NCBI GenBank assembly: GCA_036824505.1
Contig: DAITAA010000004.1
Coordinates: 62,001-126,000 of the forward strand
Direction: 5' to 3'
Length of the DNA: 64,000 bases
DNA from: SCUD01 sp036824505
GTDB taxonomy: Bacteria > Pseudomonadota > Gammaproteobacteria > Steroidobacterales > Steroidobacteraceae
Part shown: positions 32,192 through 40,159 of the stretch, piece after piece
Numbering within the stretch: the stretch's first letter is position 1
Layout: each line of letters starts with the position of its first letter
Notes under the pieces: model-generated
Told to the model about the DNA's origin: nothing
Database searches by the model: none
The model's input: the letters and a program-made list of their open reading frames with translations, nothing else
Translations under genes and position numbers: made by a program

Positions 32192-33079
32192 ATGCCGACC
32201 CTCTCCGCCGGACACAGATTTCGCGCCGCCGTCGAAAGCGAACGGCCGCTGCAGGTCATCGGCACAATCAATGCTTTCAGCGCATTGCTCGCAGCCAGCA
32301 GTGGTTTCCGAGCGATCTACCTGTCGGGCGCCGGTGTCGCCAATGCCTCCTTCGGCCTGCCCGACCTCGGCGTCACGACTCTAAATGACGTCTGTGAGGA
32401 TGCTCGCCGCATCACCGGCGCGAGCGAGCTGCCGCTTCTCGTTGACGCGGATACGGGCTGGGGCGCCGCCTTTTCCATCGCGCGGACGACTCGTGACCTG
32501 ATCCGCGCGGGCGCCGCGGCCATGCACATCGAGGACCAGGTGCAGGCCAAGCGCTGCGGCCACCGCCCGGGCAAAGCGCTGGTCGCGCGCGAGGAAATGG
32601 TGGATCGTATCCGTGCGGCAGTCGACGCGCGCTCCGATCCAGGTTTCGTCGTAATGGCGCGCACCGATGCGCATGCGGTCGAAGGCCAGCAGGCTGCAAT
32701 CGAACGCGCGGCGAGTTATGTCGAAGCTGGCGCCGACATGATCTTCGCCGAGGCGCTGACCACACTCGATGAATACCGGCAGTTCACGCACGCGATCGAC
32801 GTGCCGGTACTTGCCAACATCACCGAATACGGCCGCACTCCCCTGTTCAGCGTTGCGGAACTGCGCGATGCTGGCCTGCGGCTCGTGCTCTATCCCCTGT
32901 CAGCATTCCGCGCCATGTGTCGCGCGACAGTCACCGTCTACGATGCGATTCGCCGCAACGGAACCCAGCGTGCGGTGCTCGATCAGATGCAGACGCGCGC
33001 GGAACTGTACGAAGTGCTCGGTTACCACGAGTACGAGCGCAAACTTGACGAACTCTTCAAGGGCGACCGGGAGTCATGA
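32192..33079 (+). CDS. prpB: 2-methylisocitrate lyase
   Basis: Splits 2-methylisocitrate into pyruvate and succinate, the last step of the methylcitrate cycle for propionyl-CoA. The 295-residue TIM-barrel protein has LPLLVDADTGWG with metal-binding acids, MHIEDQVQAKRCGHRPGK with the catalytic cysteine (about residue 118-124), and MARTDAHAVEG. A TTG directly before the ATG could be read as start but the ATG is chosen. It shares four bases with prpC. Confidence 0.95.
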   Translation: MPTLSAGHRFRAAVESERPLQVIGTINAFSALLAASSGFRAIYLSGAGVANASFGLPDLGVTTLNDVCEDARRITGASELPLLVDADTGWGAAFSIARTTRDLIRAGAAAMHIEDQVQAKRCGHRPGKALVAREEMVDRIRAAVDARSDPGFVVMARTDAHAVEGQQAAIERAASYVEAGADMIFAEALTTLDEYRQFTHAIDVPVLANITEYGRTPLFSVAELRDAGLRLVLYPLSAFRAMCRATVTVYDAIRRNGTQRAVLDQMQTRAELYEVLGYHEYERKLDELFKGDRES

Positions 33080-34233
33080 CCATGGCAGCCGAGGATGCGG
33101 TGACCGTCAAGCCGAAGAAATCCGTCGCATTGTCCGGGGTAGTGGCCGGCAATACGGCGATTTGCACCGTTGGCCGCAGTGGCAACGACCTGCACTACCG
33201 CGGTTACGACATTCTGGATATCGCAGAGTCCTGCGAATTCGAGGAGATTGCGCATCTGCTGGTGCACGGCAAGCTGCCGAACACTGCGGAATTGCTCGCT
33301 TACAAAGCGCGCCTGCGCGGGATGCGGGGGCTGTCGAACCGCTTGCGCGCCGTGCTCGAATTGCTGCCGGTCACCACTCATCCGATGGATGTGCTGCGCA
33401 CCGGGGTATCGGAACTCGGCTGCGAGGCGCCGGAGGATCCGCCACACACCATTGCGGGCGCACGGAACATCGTGGACAAACTCGTCGCCTCGGTAGGTTC
33501 GATGCTCTGCTACTGGTATCACTATGCAAGATCCGCGCGGCGCATCGAGGTCGAGACCGACGATGATTCCGCCGGAGGGCACTTCCTTCACATGCTGCAC
33601 GGCAAGACGCCGCCGGCGACCTGGGTGCGGGCAATGCACACTTCGCTGATCCTCTACGCCGAGCACGAGTTCAATGCCTCCACTTTCGCGGCGCGCGTGA
33701 TCGCCGGTACCGGCTCGGACATGTATTCCTGCATCGCGGGCGCGATTGGCGCACTGCGCGGTCCGAAGCATGGCGGCGCCAACGAGGTTGCTCTCGAGAT
33801 TCAGCAACGCTACCGCAATGCCGATGAGGCCGAGCGGGACATCCGGCGGCGGGTCGAGGCGAAGGAAGTCATCATCGGATTCGGCCATCCTGTTTACACG
33901 ATCTCTGATCCGCGCAATGCGGTGATCAAGCGGGTTGCCGCGGGTCTTTCGGCTGAGGTCGGCGATGATCGCTTGTACCGCATCGCGGAACGGATCGAAT
34001 CCGTGATGTGGGAAATCAAGCGCATGTTTCCCAATCTCGACTGGTTCAGCGCCGTCGCTTACCACCTGATGGGCGTGCCGACCGCGATGTTCACGCCGCT
34101 GTTCGTGATCTCGCGCACGACAGGCTGGGGCGCGCATGTGATCGAGCAACGCCAGGACGGCAAGATCATCCGCCCAAGCGCGAACTACACAGGGCCGGAA
34201 CCGCGCAAGGTTCCACCCGCGGACCAGCGCTGA
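33076..34233 (+). CDS. prpC: 2-methylcitrate synthase
   Basis: Condenses propionyl-CoA with oxaloacetate. The 385-residue protein is of the short citrate synthase type. Active-site histidines appear in GPKHGGANEVALEI (about residues 232-245) and GFGHPVYTISDPRN (about 271-284), and the catalytic Asp in the region after FPNLDWFSAVAYHLMGVP. Its N-terminal part contains YRGYDILDIAESCEFEEIAH, typical of this group. Placement between prpB and prpD distinguishes it from housekeeping GltA. Confidence 0.95.
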   Translation: MTMAAEDAVTVKPKKSVALSGVVAGNTAICTVGRSGNDLHYRGYDILDIAESCEFEEIAHLLVHGKLPNTAELLAYKARLRGMRGLSNRLRAVLELLPVTTHPMDVLRTGVSELGCEAPEDPPHTIAGARNIVDKLVASVGSMLCYWYHYARSARRIEVETDDDSAGGHFLHMLHGKTPPATWVRAMHTSLILYAEHEFNASTFAARVIAGTGSDMYSCIAGAIGALRGPKHGGANEVALEIQQRYRNADEAERDIRRRVEAKEVIIGFGHPVYTISDPRNAVIKRVAAGLSAEVGDDRLYRIAERIESVMWEIKRMFPNLDWFSAVAYHLMGVPTAMFTPLFVISRTTGWGAHVIEQRQDGKIIRPSANYTGPEPRKVPPADQR

Positions 34234-34243
34234 GCGTGCCCGA

Positions 34244-35695
34244 ATGAGCCACCGTGACAGCCGGTCGGCCGAGCGCCCGCCTCCGGACCGGGTCCTCGTG
34301 GATATCGCCAGTTATGCCCGCGATGCGGTCATCGAAAGCCCGATTGCCTACGAGACGGCGCGCTACTGCCTGATGGATACTCTGGCTTGCGGGTTTCAGG
34401 CACTCGCCTATCCGGCCTGCACGCGCCTGCTGGGTCCGGTCGTGCCGGGCGCGACCATGGCCGGTGGCGCGCGGGTGCCCGGCACGAGTTATGAGCTCGA
34501 TCCGGTGCAGGCCGCGTTCAATATCGGGGCGATGATCCGCTGGCTCGATTTCAACGACACCTGGCTCGCGGCCGAATGGGGACATCCATCCGACAACCTT
34601 GGCGGAATCCTCGCGATCGCCGACTGGCTGTCGCGCAAGGCAAGCGCCGAGGGTGGCAAGCCGCTTTTGGTGCGCGACCTGCTGACCGCAATGATCAAGG
34701 CCCACGAGATCCAGGGCGTCACGGCGCTGGAGAATTCCTTCAATCGCGTAGGTCTGGATCACGTGCTGCTGGTGCGCGTCGCGACGACAGCCGTGACTAC
34801 GGCGATGCTCGGCGGCGCGAGCGAACAGATCATCAATGCGGTTTCGAACGCCTGGATCGACGGCGGAGCGCTTCGGACTTATCGGCATGCTCCGAATACC
34901 GGCTCGCGCAAGAGTTGGGCGGCCGGCGATGCCACAAGCCGCGGCCTGCGCCATGCGTTGATTGCGATGAGGGGCGAAATGGGTTATCCGTCGGCCCTGT
35001 CGGCGCCCAAGTGGGGCTTCTACGACGTGCTGTTCAAGGGAAAGCCTTTCATCTTCAATCAGCCGTTTGGCTGCTATGTGATGGAAAACGTGCTGTTCAA
35101 GATCAGTTATCCTGCCGAGTTCCACGCCCAAACGGCGGTCGAATGTGCCATGCAACTCCATCCGGAGGTCAAAGGCCGGCTCGACTCGATCGAGCGCATC
35201 ATCATTGAAACGCAGGAACCGGGTGTGCGAATCATCGACAAGACCGGTCCACTCGGCAATCCTGCGGATCGCGATCATTGCATCCAGTACATGGTCGCGA
35301 TACCGCTGATCTTCGGCCGACTGGGTGCGGAGGACTATGAGGACGGCGTCGCTGGCGATCCACGCATCGACCGACTGCGCGCATGCATGCAGGTTCGCGA
35401 GAATCCGCAGTTCACGGCGGACTACTACGCCCCGGAAAAACGCTACATCGGCAACGCAATCCAGGTGTTCTTCACGGACGGCAGCAAGACGCGGCGAGTC
35501 CAGGTCGACTTTCCAATCGGGCACCGCAAGCGGCGCATCGAGGGCTACCCCTTGCTGGTCCGCAAATTCGGGTCATCGGTTGCGGCCCTGTTCCCGGATC
35601 GACAGTGCCGTCGGATCGAAGCGCTGTTCGCAGATGCCGCGCGGCTCGACGCAACCCCCGTGGATGATTTTGTCGCACACCTGGTGCGCAACTGA
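34244..35695 (+). CDS. prpD: 2-methylcitrate dehydratase
   Basis: Dehydrates 2-methylcitrate to 2-methyl-cis-aconitate in the methylcitrate cycle. The 483-residue protein belongs to the MmgE/PrpD family: YETARYCLMDTLACGFQAL (about residues 27-45), IRWLDFNDTWLAAEWGHPSDNLGGI (in parts, near 95-118), and the C-terminal FFTDGSKTRRVQVDFPIGH. It starts 10 bases after prpC. No prpR, acnD or prpF lies next to it, so the cis-dehydratase route with a housekeeping aconitase is likely. Confidence 0.94.
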   Translation: MSHRDSRSAERPPPDRVLVDIASYARDAVIESPIAYETARYCLMDTLACGFQALAYPACTRLLGPVVPGATMAGGARVPGTSYELDPVQAAFNIGAMIRWLDFNDTWLAAEWGHPSDNLGGILAIADWLSRKASAEGGKPLLVRDLLTAMIKAHEIQGVTALENSFNRVGLDHVLLVRVATTAVTTAMLGGASEQIINAVSNAWIDGGALRTYRHAPNTGSRKSWAAGDATSRGLRHALIAMRGEMGYPSALSAPKWGFYDVLFKGKPFIFNQPFGCYVMENVLFKISYPAEFHAQTAVECAMQLHPEVKGRLDSIERIIIETQEPGVRIIDKTGPLGNPADRDHCIQYMVAIPLIFGRLGAEDYEDGVAGDPRIDRLRACMQVRENPQFTADYYAPEKRYIGNAIQVFFTDGSKTRRVQVDFPIGHRKRRIEGYPLLVRKFGSSVAALFPDRQCRRIEALFADAARLDATPVDDFVAHLVRN

Positions 35696-35711
35696 TCAGA
35701 CGCTGTCGCCT

Positions 35712-36098
35712 TCAGTCGTCAAACATCGAAAGCTGGCCGCGACCGGTCGTTCGGCCCGTCTGCCTGCGGCGTCCGGACCGCGCCGGCCGCACGACGTTTC
35801 CCGCCCGCGCTTCGGCACCGCCGAGCGTCGCCACGAATCCCGCAAGTTCCTCGAATACGCCTGCCCGCACGGCGTAAATCACGAAGCGACCCCGGGTGCG
35901 GGCCTCGAGGATCCCAGCGCGGCTGAGTTCCTTGAGGTGGAATGACAAGGTGGATGCCGGACAACGCAGGGCACGCGCGATCTCGCCAGCCGCCAGGCCT
36001 TTTGCACCTGCCTCGGCAACTGCCGCGACGATACCCAGGCGCGTCGGCTGTGCGAGCGCTCCGAGGATCTGCACGTGTCGATTCGCGGCGTGATTCAT
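35712..36098 (-). CDS. ArsR-family winged-helix repressor
   Basis: A 128-residue regulator. The winged helix-turn-helix runs GLAAGEIARALRCPASTLSFHLKELSRAGILEARTRGRFVIYAV (in order, about residues 34-77). The metal-sensing ELCVCDL box of ArsR/SmtB is absent; only one cysteine (about residue 46) is left, in the recognition region, so it is probably not a metal sensor. The C-terminal 35 residues are a basic, disordered-looking tail ending in QLSMFDD. I chose ATG at 36098; an upstream in-frame ATG at 36158 would run across the candidate operator. It converges with prpD and diverges from the 36.3 kb gene. Confidence 0.85.
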   Translation of the reverse strand: MNHAANRHVQILGALAQPTRLGIVAAVAEAGAKGLAAGEIARALRCPASTLSFHLKELSRAGILEARTRGRFVIYAVRAGVFEELAGFVATLGGAEARAGNVVRPARSGRRRQTGRTTGRGQLSMFDD

Positions 36099-36126
36099 CG
36101 CCCGCTGTCCCAACAACATTCTTGGA

Positions 36127-36132
36127 AGTATA
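36127..36132 (-). promoter_or_regulatory. probable -10 of the arsR-family gene
   Basis: TATACT on the minus strand (complement of 36127-36132) lies about 30 bases before the chosen ATG at 36098. The upstream inverted repeat at 36141-36162 would sit in the spacer and -35 area, where a bound repressor blocks transcription. Confidence 0.4.
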
Positions 36133-36140
36133 GAACCTAA

Positions 36141-36162
36141 TTTCTTGAACCAGCGCAAGAAA
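36141..36162. promoter_or_regulatory. inverted-repeat operator candidate
   Basis: TTTCTTG (36141-36147) and CAAGAAA (36156-36162) form a perfect 7-bp dyad with an 8-base gap, the size and symmetry expected of an ArsR-family dimer site. It lies between the arsR-type gene and the promoter of the divergent gene, so one bound dimer could control both. Confidence 0.55.
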
Positions 36163-36177
36163 CGCGCAGTTGGTTAC

Positions 36178-36205
36178 TTCACATTTCCAGAAATCGCGCT
36201 ATATT
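36178..36205 (+). promoter_or_regulatory. promoter of the 36.3 kb gene
   Basis: TTCACA (36178-36183) and TATATT (36200-36205) are spaced by 16 bases. Transcription would begin near 36212, leaving a leader of about 115 bases before the ATG at 36328. The leader contains the inverted repeat GTATCGA/TCGATAC (36212-36218 and 36243-36249). The stretch is clearly more AT-rich than the surroundings. Confidence 0.5.
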
Positions 36206-36327
36206 CGGTGCGTATCGATTTGAAAGACCGGGGATCTGTCAGTCGATACACGGTGCCTTTGCTTCAATTTCAGGATTTTTCCATTGCACTCGAACTAGTT
36301 GATTAATCAGGGAGTTACGGACACCGT

Positions 36328-36750
36328 ATGAGTGCTGCCGCCTGGGAGAACTTTCATAAGGCCACGCTTGAGCTGGCCAAGTCTGCTGCACTAAAACAAA
36401 GGCTTACAGACGCTTTCTCGCGTTATCTGCAGGACATGCCGGCGTCCGAGATGCCCGGCGAGCTGCGCGGTGACTTCGAGGCGCTGTGCAAACGCATGAC
36501 CCACATATGCCCCATGCGCGGTGAGACCGCCGTGGTTGCGACCGTACGCAAGATGTCACTCGACGAGGCCGATGCCTGCGCCGCACGGATCGTGGCATTG
36601 CTGGGCGCCCTGCACCGTGCAAAGGCCGTTGACAGCGGTGCCACCGGGAACCGCCCGATTGGGGATCTCGGCAATGGCGGCCAGTGGCCAAAATCGCCCA
36701 CGGAGGCAACCGCCCGCGTCCCGACTTTGATCAGCGTCAATCGGGTTTGA
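36328..36750 (+). CDS. hypothetical protein, 140 aa
   Basis: I do not recognise this protein. It is soluble and helical, with no signal peptide or membrane span. The first 100 residues are well ordered by composition (AAWENFHKATLELAKSAALK; FEALCKRMTHICPMRGETAVVATV), and the last 40 are low-complexity and probably disordered. Three cysteines are spread along it. It has a ribosome site (GGGAG, 36310-36314), its own promoter and a long structured leader, and its 3' end overlaps the convergent TIR-like gene by 14 bases. A link with the ArsR-type repressor is inferred from the shared intergenic region. Confidence 0.7.
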   Translation: MSAAAWENFHKATLELAKSAALKQRLTDAFSRYLQDMPASEMPGELRGDFEALCKRMTHICPMRGETAVVATVRKMSLDEADACAARIVALLGALHRAKAVDSGATGNRPIGDLGNGGQWPKSPTEATARVPTLISVNRV

Positions 36751-37192
36751 AGTCAATAACGTCCCAGCGGGTCGTGTCCTCGTGACGGGCGTGCTGGCGG
36801 ATCGCGTCCGCCATGTCGCGTCCATTCCAGCCAATAACCGCGTCCGCCAGATCGCGCAGCTGCTTTGGGACCGGCTTGTCGGTCCCAAATGGCTCCATGA
36901 TCAGCACCGGCTTCTCGCTGGCCTTGCCGTAGATGGCCTGAAACTCGATCAGGATCGGGTCCCGCGAATGCAGGGAACTCAGTAGGACGACGACTTCGGC
37001 CTTGTCAATCTGCTTGCGCAGGTCCTCCTTCAGTGCCTCCCGCTCCATGCTGCGGGGCGGCTTGTCCGGCGTCGCGCAATTTGTGTAGAAGAAGTTGATC
37101 GCGCTCTCAAGGTACTCGAAAACCCGGAAATAGGCTTCGTCCGGCGCATAGAGATGGCTCACAAAGAGCCGGATTGGGTTGGTTTCCGACAT
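36737..37192 (-). CDS. TIR-like domain protein (DUF1863 / ThsB-like)
   Basis: A 151-residue single-domain protein with the flavodoxin-like TIR-related fold of the DUF1863 group, which includes the ThsB sensors of Thoeris phage defence. Visible elements are IRLFVSHLYAPDEAYFRVFEY (strand 1 and box 1 area, split at residue 25), KQIDKAEVVVLLSSLHSRDP (60-79) and LIEFQAIYGKASEKPVLIME (81-100). Glu83 sits where TIR NADases carry the catalytic glutamate. The ATG at 37192 is chosen over an upstream start at 37276. No ThsA (SIR2 or channel) partner is next to it. Defence, NAD-based signalling and a non-enzymatic role all remain possible. Confidence 0.75.
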   Translation of the reverse strand: MSETNPIRLFVSHLYAPDEAYFRVFEYLESAINFFYTNCATPDKPPRSMEREALKEDLRKQIDKAEVVVLLSSLHSRDPILIEFQAIYGKASEKPVLIMEPFGTDKPVPKQLRDLADAVIGWNGRDMADAIRQHARHEDTTRWDVIDFKPD

Positions 37193-37262
37193 GGATCGCG
37201 CCTCCGGCAAGCATCCTGAGCCTAGAATACGTCTTTTACCGCCCAGCAGGTACAAGCGCCAA

Positions 37263-38042
37263 GTGCGACTGCTCACTTACAACATCCGCTACGCAACCGG
37301 AACCGGTCCGGCATTTCACCTGCCCGTGCCCGGCGCGGGCTATCTGCGAAGCAGCCGCCAGGTCCTCGAACGAATCACGGACTTCATACGCGAGCGGGAC
37401 CCCGATGTGGTCGGGCTCATCGAAGTGGATACCGGTTCGATACGCAGCGGCATGGTCAATCAGGCGGAGTTCATCGCGAGCCATCTGGCGCATTACTCGA
37501 TCTACCAGTGCAAGTACGGCGAGGATTCGCTGAATCAGTACATGCCGATCGTGCGCAAGCAGGCCAATGCCTTCCTGGCCGCGCCACGGGTTCACGGCGA
37601 GCGCTTCCACTACTTCGATACTGGGATCAAGAAACTGATCATTGAGCTCGAACTCGATGATCTCGCCATCTTTCTGGTGCATCTGTCGCTGAAATTCCGA
37701 CATCGCCATTCCCAATTGCGCCACTTGCATCAGCTGGTGTGCCGCCAGTCGAAGCCGGTCATCGTCGCCGGTGATTTCAACACCTTCTGGGGCGAGCACG
37801 AGATCTACCTCTTCATGCAGGCCGCAGGATTGCGCAGCGCAAATGTCGCGGGTCTTCCTTCCTACCCGAGCCGCTGGCCGCGCAAGGAACTTGATTTCAT
37901 CCTGTATGGCGAAGGCATCGTGCCCACCGGTTTCGACATCCCGACCGTCCCACTGTCCGACCACCTGCCACTGGTGTTCGATTTCGAAGTGCAACCGCAG
38001 AAGGTGCGGGTCGCGGATCCCGCCGTTGAGGCCAGGGCCTGA
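37263..38042 (+). CDS. endonuclease/exonuclease/phosphatase-family protein
   Basis: A metal-dependent hydrolase of the DNase I-like fold, about 259 residues from the GTG at 37263. All family landmarks are present in order: RLLTYNIRYATG at the start, VVGLIEVDTGS with the metal-binding Glu, GDFNTFWGEHEI, LDFILYG and the catalytic LSDHLPLVFDFE near the C-terminus. Members cut DNA, RNA, or phospholipid and inositol phosphates; the substrate here is unknown. The frame is open upstream to 37179, and an ATG at 37191 would overlap the start codon of the divergent TIR-like gene. A TAGAAT box at 37223-37228 would fit the GTG start. Confidence 0.85.
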   Translation: MRLLTYNIRYATGTGPAFHLPVPGAGYLRSSRQVLERITDFIRERDPDVVGLIEVDTGSIRSGMVNQAEFIASHLAHYSIYQCKYGEDSLNQYMPIVRKQANAFLAAPRVHGERFHYFDTGIKKLIIELELDDLAIFLVHLSLKFRHRHSQLRHLHQLVCRQSKPVIVAGDFNTFWGEHEIYLFMQAAGLRSANVAGLPSYPSRWPRKELDFILYGEGIVPTGFDIPTVPLSDHLPLVFDFEVQPQKVRVADPAVEARA

Positions 38043-38087
38043 GCTGCCGGCAGCGTGCATAATTAAATCGTCTTACCGGGAGCCGAT

Positions 38088-40121
38088 ATGACGGAACTGC
38101 GCGCCCACTGGCGTCTCGAGACTGACAAGGATCAGGTTGCGTGGTTGACCCTGGACCAGCAGGGCAGTAACACGAACACGCTTGGCAGCGAGATCATGGC
38201 GCAGCTGGATGCGCGCCTCGCGGAAATCGAACGCACGCGGCCGAAGGCACTCGTGATCCGTTCGGGCAAGGACAGCGGCTTCATTGCCGGTGCCGACATC
38301 ACGGAATTCACCGGCTTCACCGATGTCGAACAGGCCTATCGCCTGGTTCGAACCGGCCAGCGGGTATTCGACCGCATCGAGGCGCTGCCAATGCCAACCG
38401 CCGCCGCGATTCACGGTTTTGCGCTCGGCGGCGGTCTCGAGCTGACGCTGGCCTGCGACTATCGGGTCTGTGCCGACGATGGCCGCCTGAATCTCGGGCT
38501 GCCAGAAGTGCTGCTCGGAATTCACCCGGGCTTCGGTGGCACGGTCAGGACCCCGCGGCTGATCGGCGCGCCGGCCGCACTTGACTTGATGCTGACCGGC
38601 CGCTCCCTGCGTGGCGAGGCCGCGCTCAAGACTGGACTGATAGACCGGCTGGTGCCGCGCGAGCGGCTGGATGCCACCGCGCGGGAGATCGTGCTGGCGG
38701 CGCCCACACCAAAGCGCGCGCCCCTGACTCTGCGCCTGCTTAGTCTTCCCCTGCTGCGCTCCATTGTGGCTGCACAGACCCGCAAGCAGGTGGCACGACG
38801 CGCAAATCGCGCGCACTACCCCGCCCCCTACGCGATCATCGATCTCTTTGCGCGGCATGGTGCCCATGGTGCGGTGGCCTATGAAGCGGAAGCGCGCTCG
38901 AATGCGTCGCTGTTCCTCAGTGAATCATCGCGGAATCTCGTCAGGGTATTCTTCCTGCAGAACCGCCTGAAGGCGCTGGGCGGCAAAGCCGCACGGCGCT
39001 TCAACCACGTGCACGTGGTCGGTGCGGGTGTCATGGGTGGGGACATCGCCGCCTGGTGTGCGGCACGCGGACTGACTGTGACGCTTCAGGACCGCGAAAT
39101 GAAGTTCATCGACCCGGCGCTCGTCCGCGCGCGGGATTTCTTTGCCAAGCGAGCACGCGATCCGAAGCAATCGGAGGAGATGGCCGCGCGGCTCTCTGCC
39201 GATGTCGAGGGCGCCGGTGCCGCTCGTGCCGATATGGTGATCGAGGCTATCTTCGAGAATGCCGACGCCAAGCGCGCGTTGTACGCGAAGTTGGAGCCAG
39301 GCATGAGACCCGGCGCGCTGCTTGCGACGAACACCTCGAGCATCATGCTCGAGGAACTGTCACGCGGGCTCGCGGATCCGGGGCGCCTGGTCGGACTGCA
39401 TTTCTTCAACCCGGTCGCAAAGATGATGCTGGTCGAGGTTATTCGCTCACGCCAGACTCGGGATGACGTCGTGGAGGACACGCTGGCATTCACGCGCAAA
39501 CTGGACAAATTGCCCCTGCCCTGCCGCAGCGCGCCCGGCTTCGTGGTGAACCGGATCCTGATGCCATACATGACCGAGGCGATGCTCGCGGCGGATGAAG
39601 GCGTGCCGCTCGCGCTGATTGACCGGACGGCGACGCAGTTCGGCATGCCGATGGGGCCGATCGAGCTCGCGGACACGGTCGGGCTCGATGTTGCCGCCCA
39701 TGTCGGGAAGATTCTCGCTGAAGCATTTGCCAGGCCGACGCCAAAGAGCGCGGCCGCGCTGGTTGAAGCCGGCAAGCTTGGCCGCAAGACCGGCCAGGGT
39801 TTTTACGAGTGGCGCGACGGCAAGCCGCTTAAGCCCGCGACCAGCGGCGCGGCGCCCGAGGACCTGGAAGACCGGCTGATTCTCCAATACCTCAACGAGG
39901 CGGTCGCGTGCCTGCGCGACCATGTCATCGACGACGCGGACCTGCTGGATGCCGGCATGATATTCGGCACCGGTTTCGCGCCTTTCCGGGGAGGCCCATT
40001 GCACTATGCGCGTGCACGCGGCGTTGCCGGTATCGTCGCCCGACTCGAGCAGCTTGCCGCACGGCATGGCCCCCGTTTCCGCCCTGATCCGGGCTGGGCG
40101 ACGCTGTCCGCGCCGCCGTGA
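38088..40121 (+). CDS. fatty-acid oxidation multifunctional protein (enoyl-CoA hydratase / 3-hydroxyacyl-CoA dehydrogenase), FadJ-like
   Basis: Carries out the hydration and NAD-dependent oxidation steps of beta-oxidation. The 677-residue protein has an N-terminal crotonase domain (residues 1-190) with SGFIAGADITEF and GGGLELTLACDYRV forming the oxyanion hole, and both catalytic glutamates, one in LPEVLLGIHPGFGG. The NAD domain starts at VVGAGVMGGDIAAW (about residue 311) and continues with NTSSIMLEEL and GLHFFNPVAKMMLVEVI. The two C-terminal helical domains follow. It is slightly shorter than E. coli FadJ. No adjacent thiolase gene (fadI/fadA) is present. Confidence 0.93.
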   Translation: MTELRAHWRLETDKDQVAWLTLDQQGSNTNTLGSEIMAQLDARLAEIERTRPKALVIRSGKDSGFIAGADITEFTGFTDVEQAYRLVRTGQRVFDRIEALPMPTAAAIHGFALGGGLELTLACDYRVCADDGRLNLGLPEVLLGIHPGFGGTVRTPRLIGAPAALDLMLTGRSLRGEAALKTGLIDRLVPRERLDATAREIVLAAPTPKRAPLTLRLLSLPLLRSIVAAQTRKQVARRANRAHYPAPYAIIDLFARHGAHGAVAYEAEARSNASLFLSESSRNLVRVFFLQNRLKALGGKAARRFNHVHVVGAGVMGGDIAAWCAARGLTVTLQDREMKFIDPALVRARDFFAKRARDPKQSEEMAARLSADVEGAGAARADMVIEAIFENADAKRALYAKLEPGMRPGALLATNTSSIMLEELSRGLADPGRLVGLHFFNPVAKMMLVEVIRSRQTRDDVVEDTLAFTRKLDKLPLPCRSAPGFVVNRILMPYMTEAMLAADEGVPLALIDRTATQFGMPMGPIELADTVGLDVAAHVGKILAEAFARPTPKSAAALVEAGKLGRKTGQGFYEWRDGKPLKPATSGAAPEDLEDRLILQYLNEAVACLRDHVIDDADLLDAGMIFGTGFAPFRGGPLHYARARGVAGIVARLEQLAARHGPRFRPDPGWATLSAPP

Positions 40122-40159
40122 AGCCTGTGATAGATTGCGCCGCATGAAAGATTTTTCGC

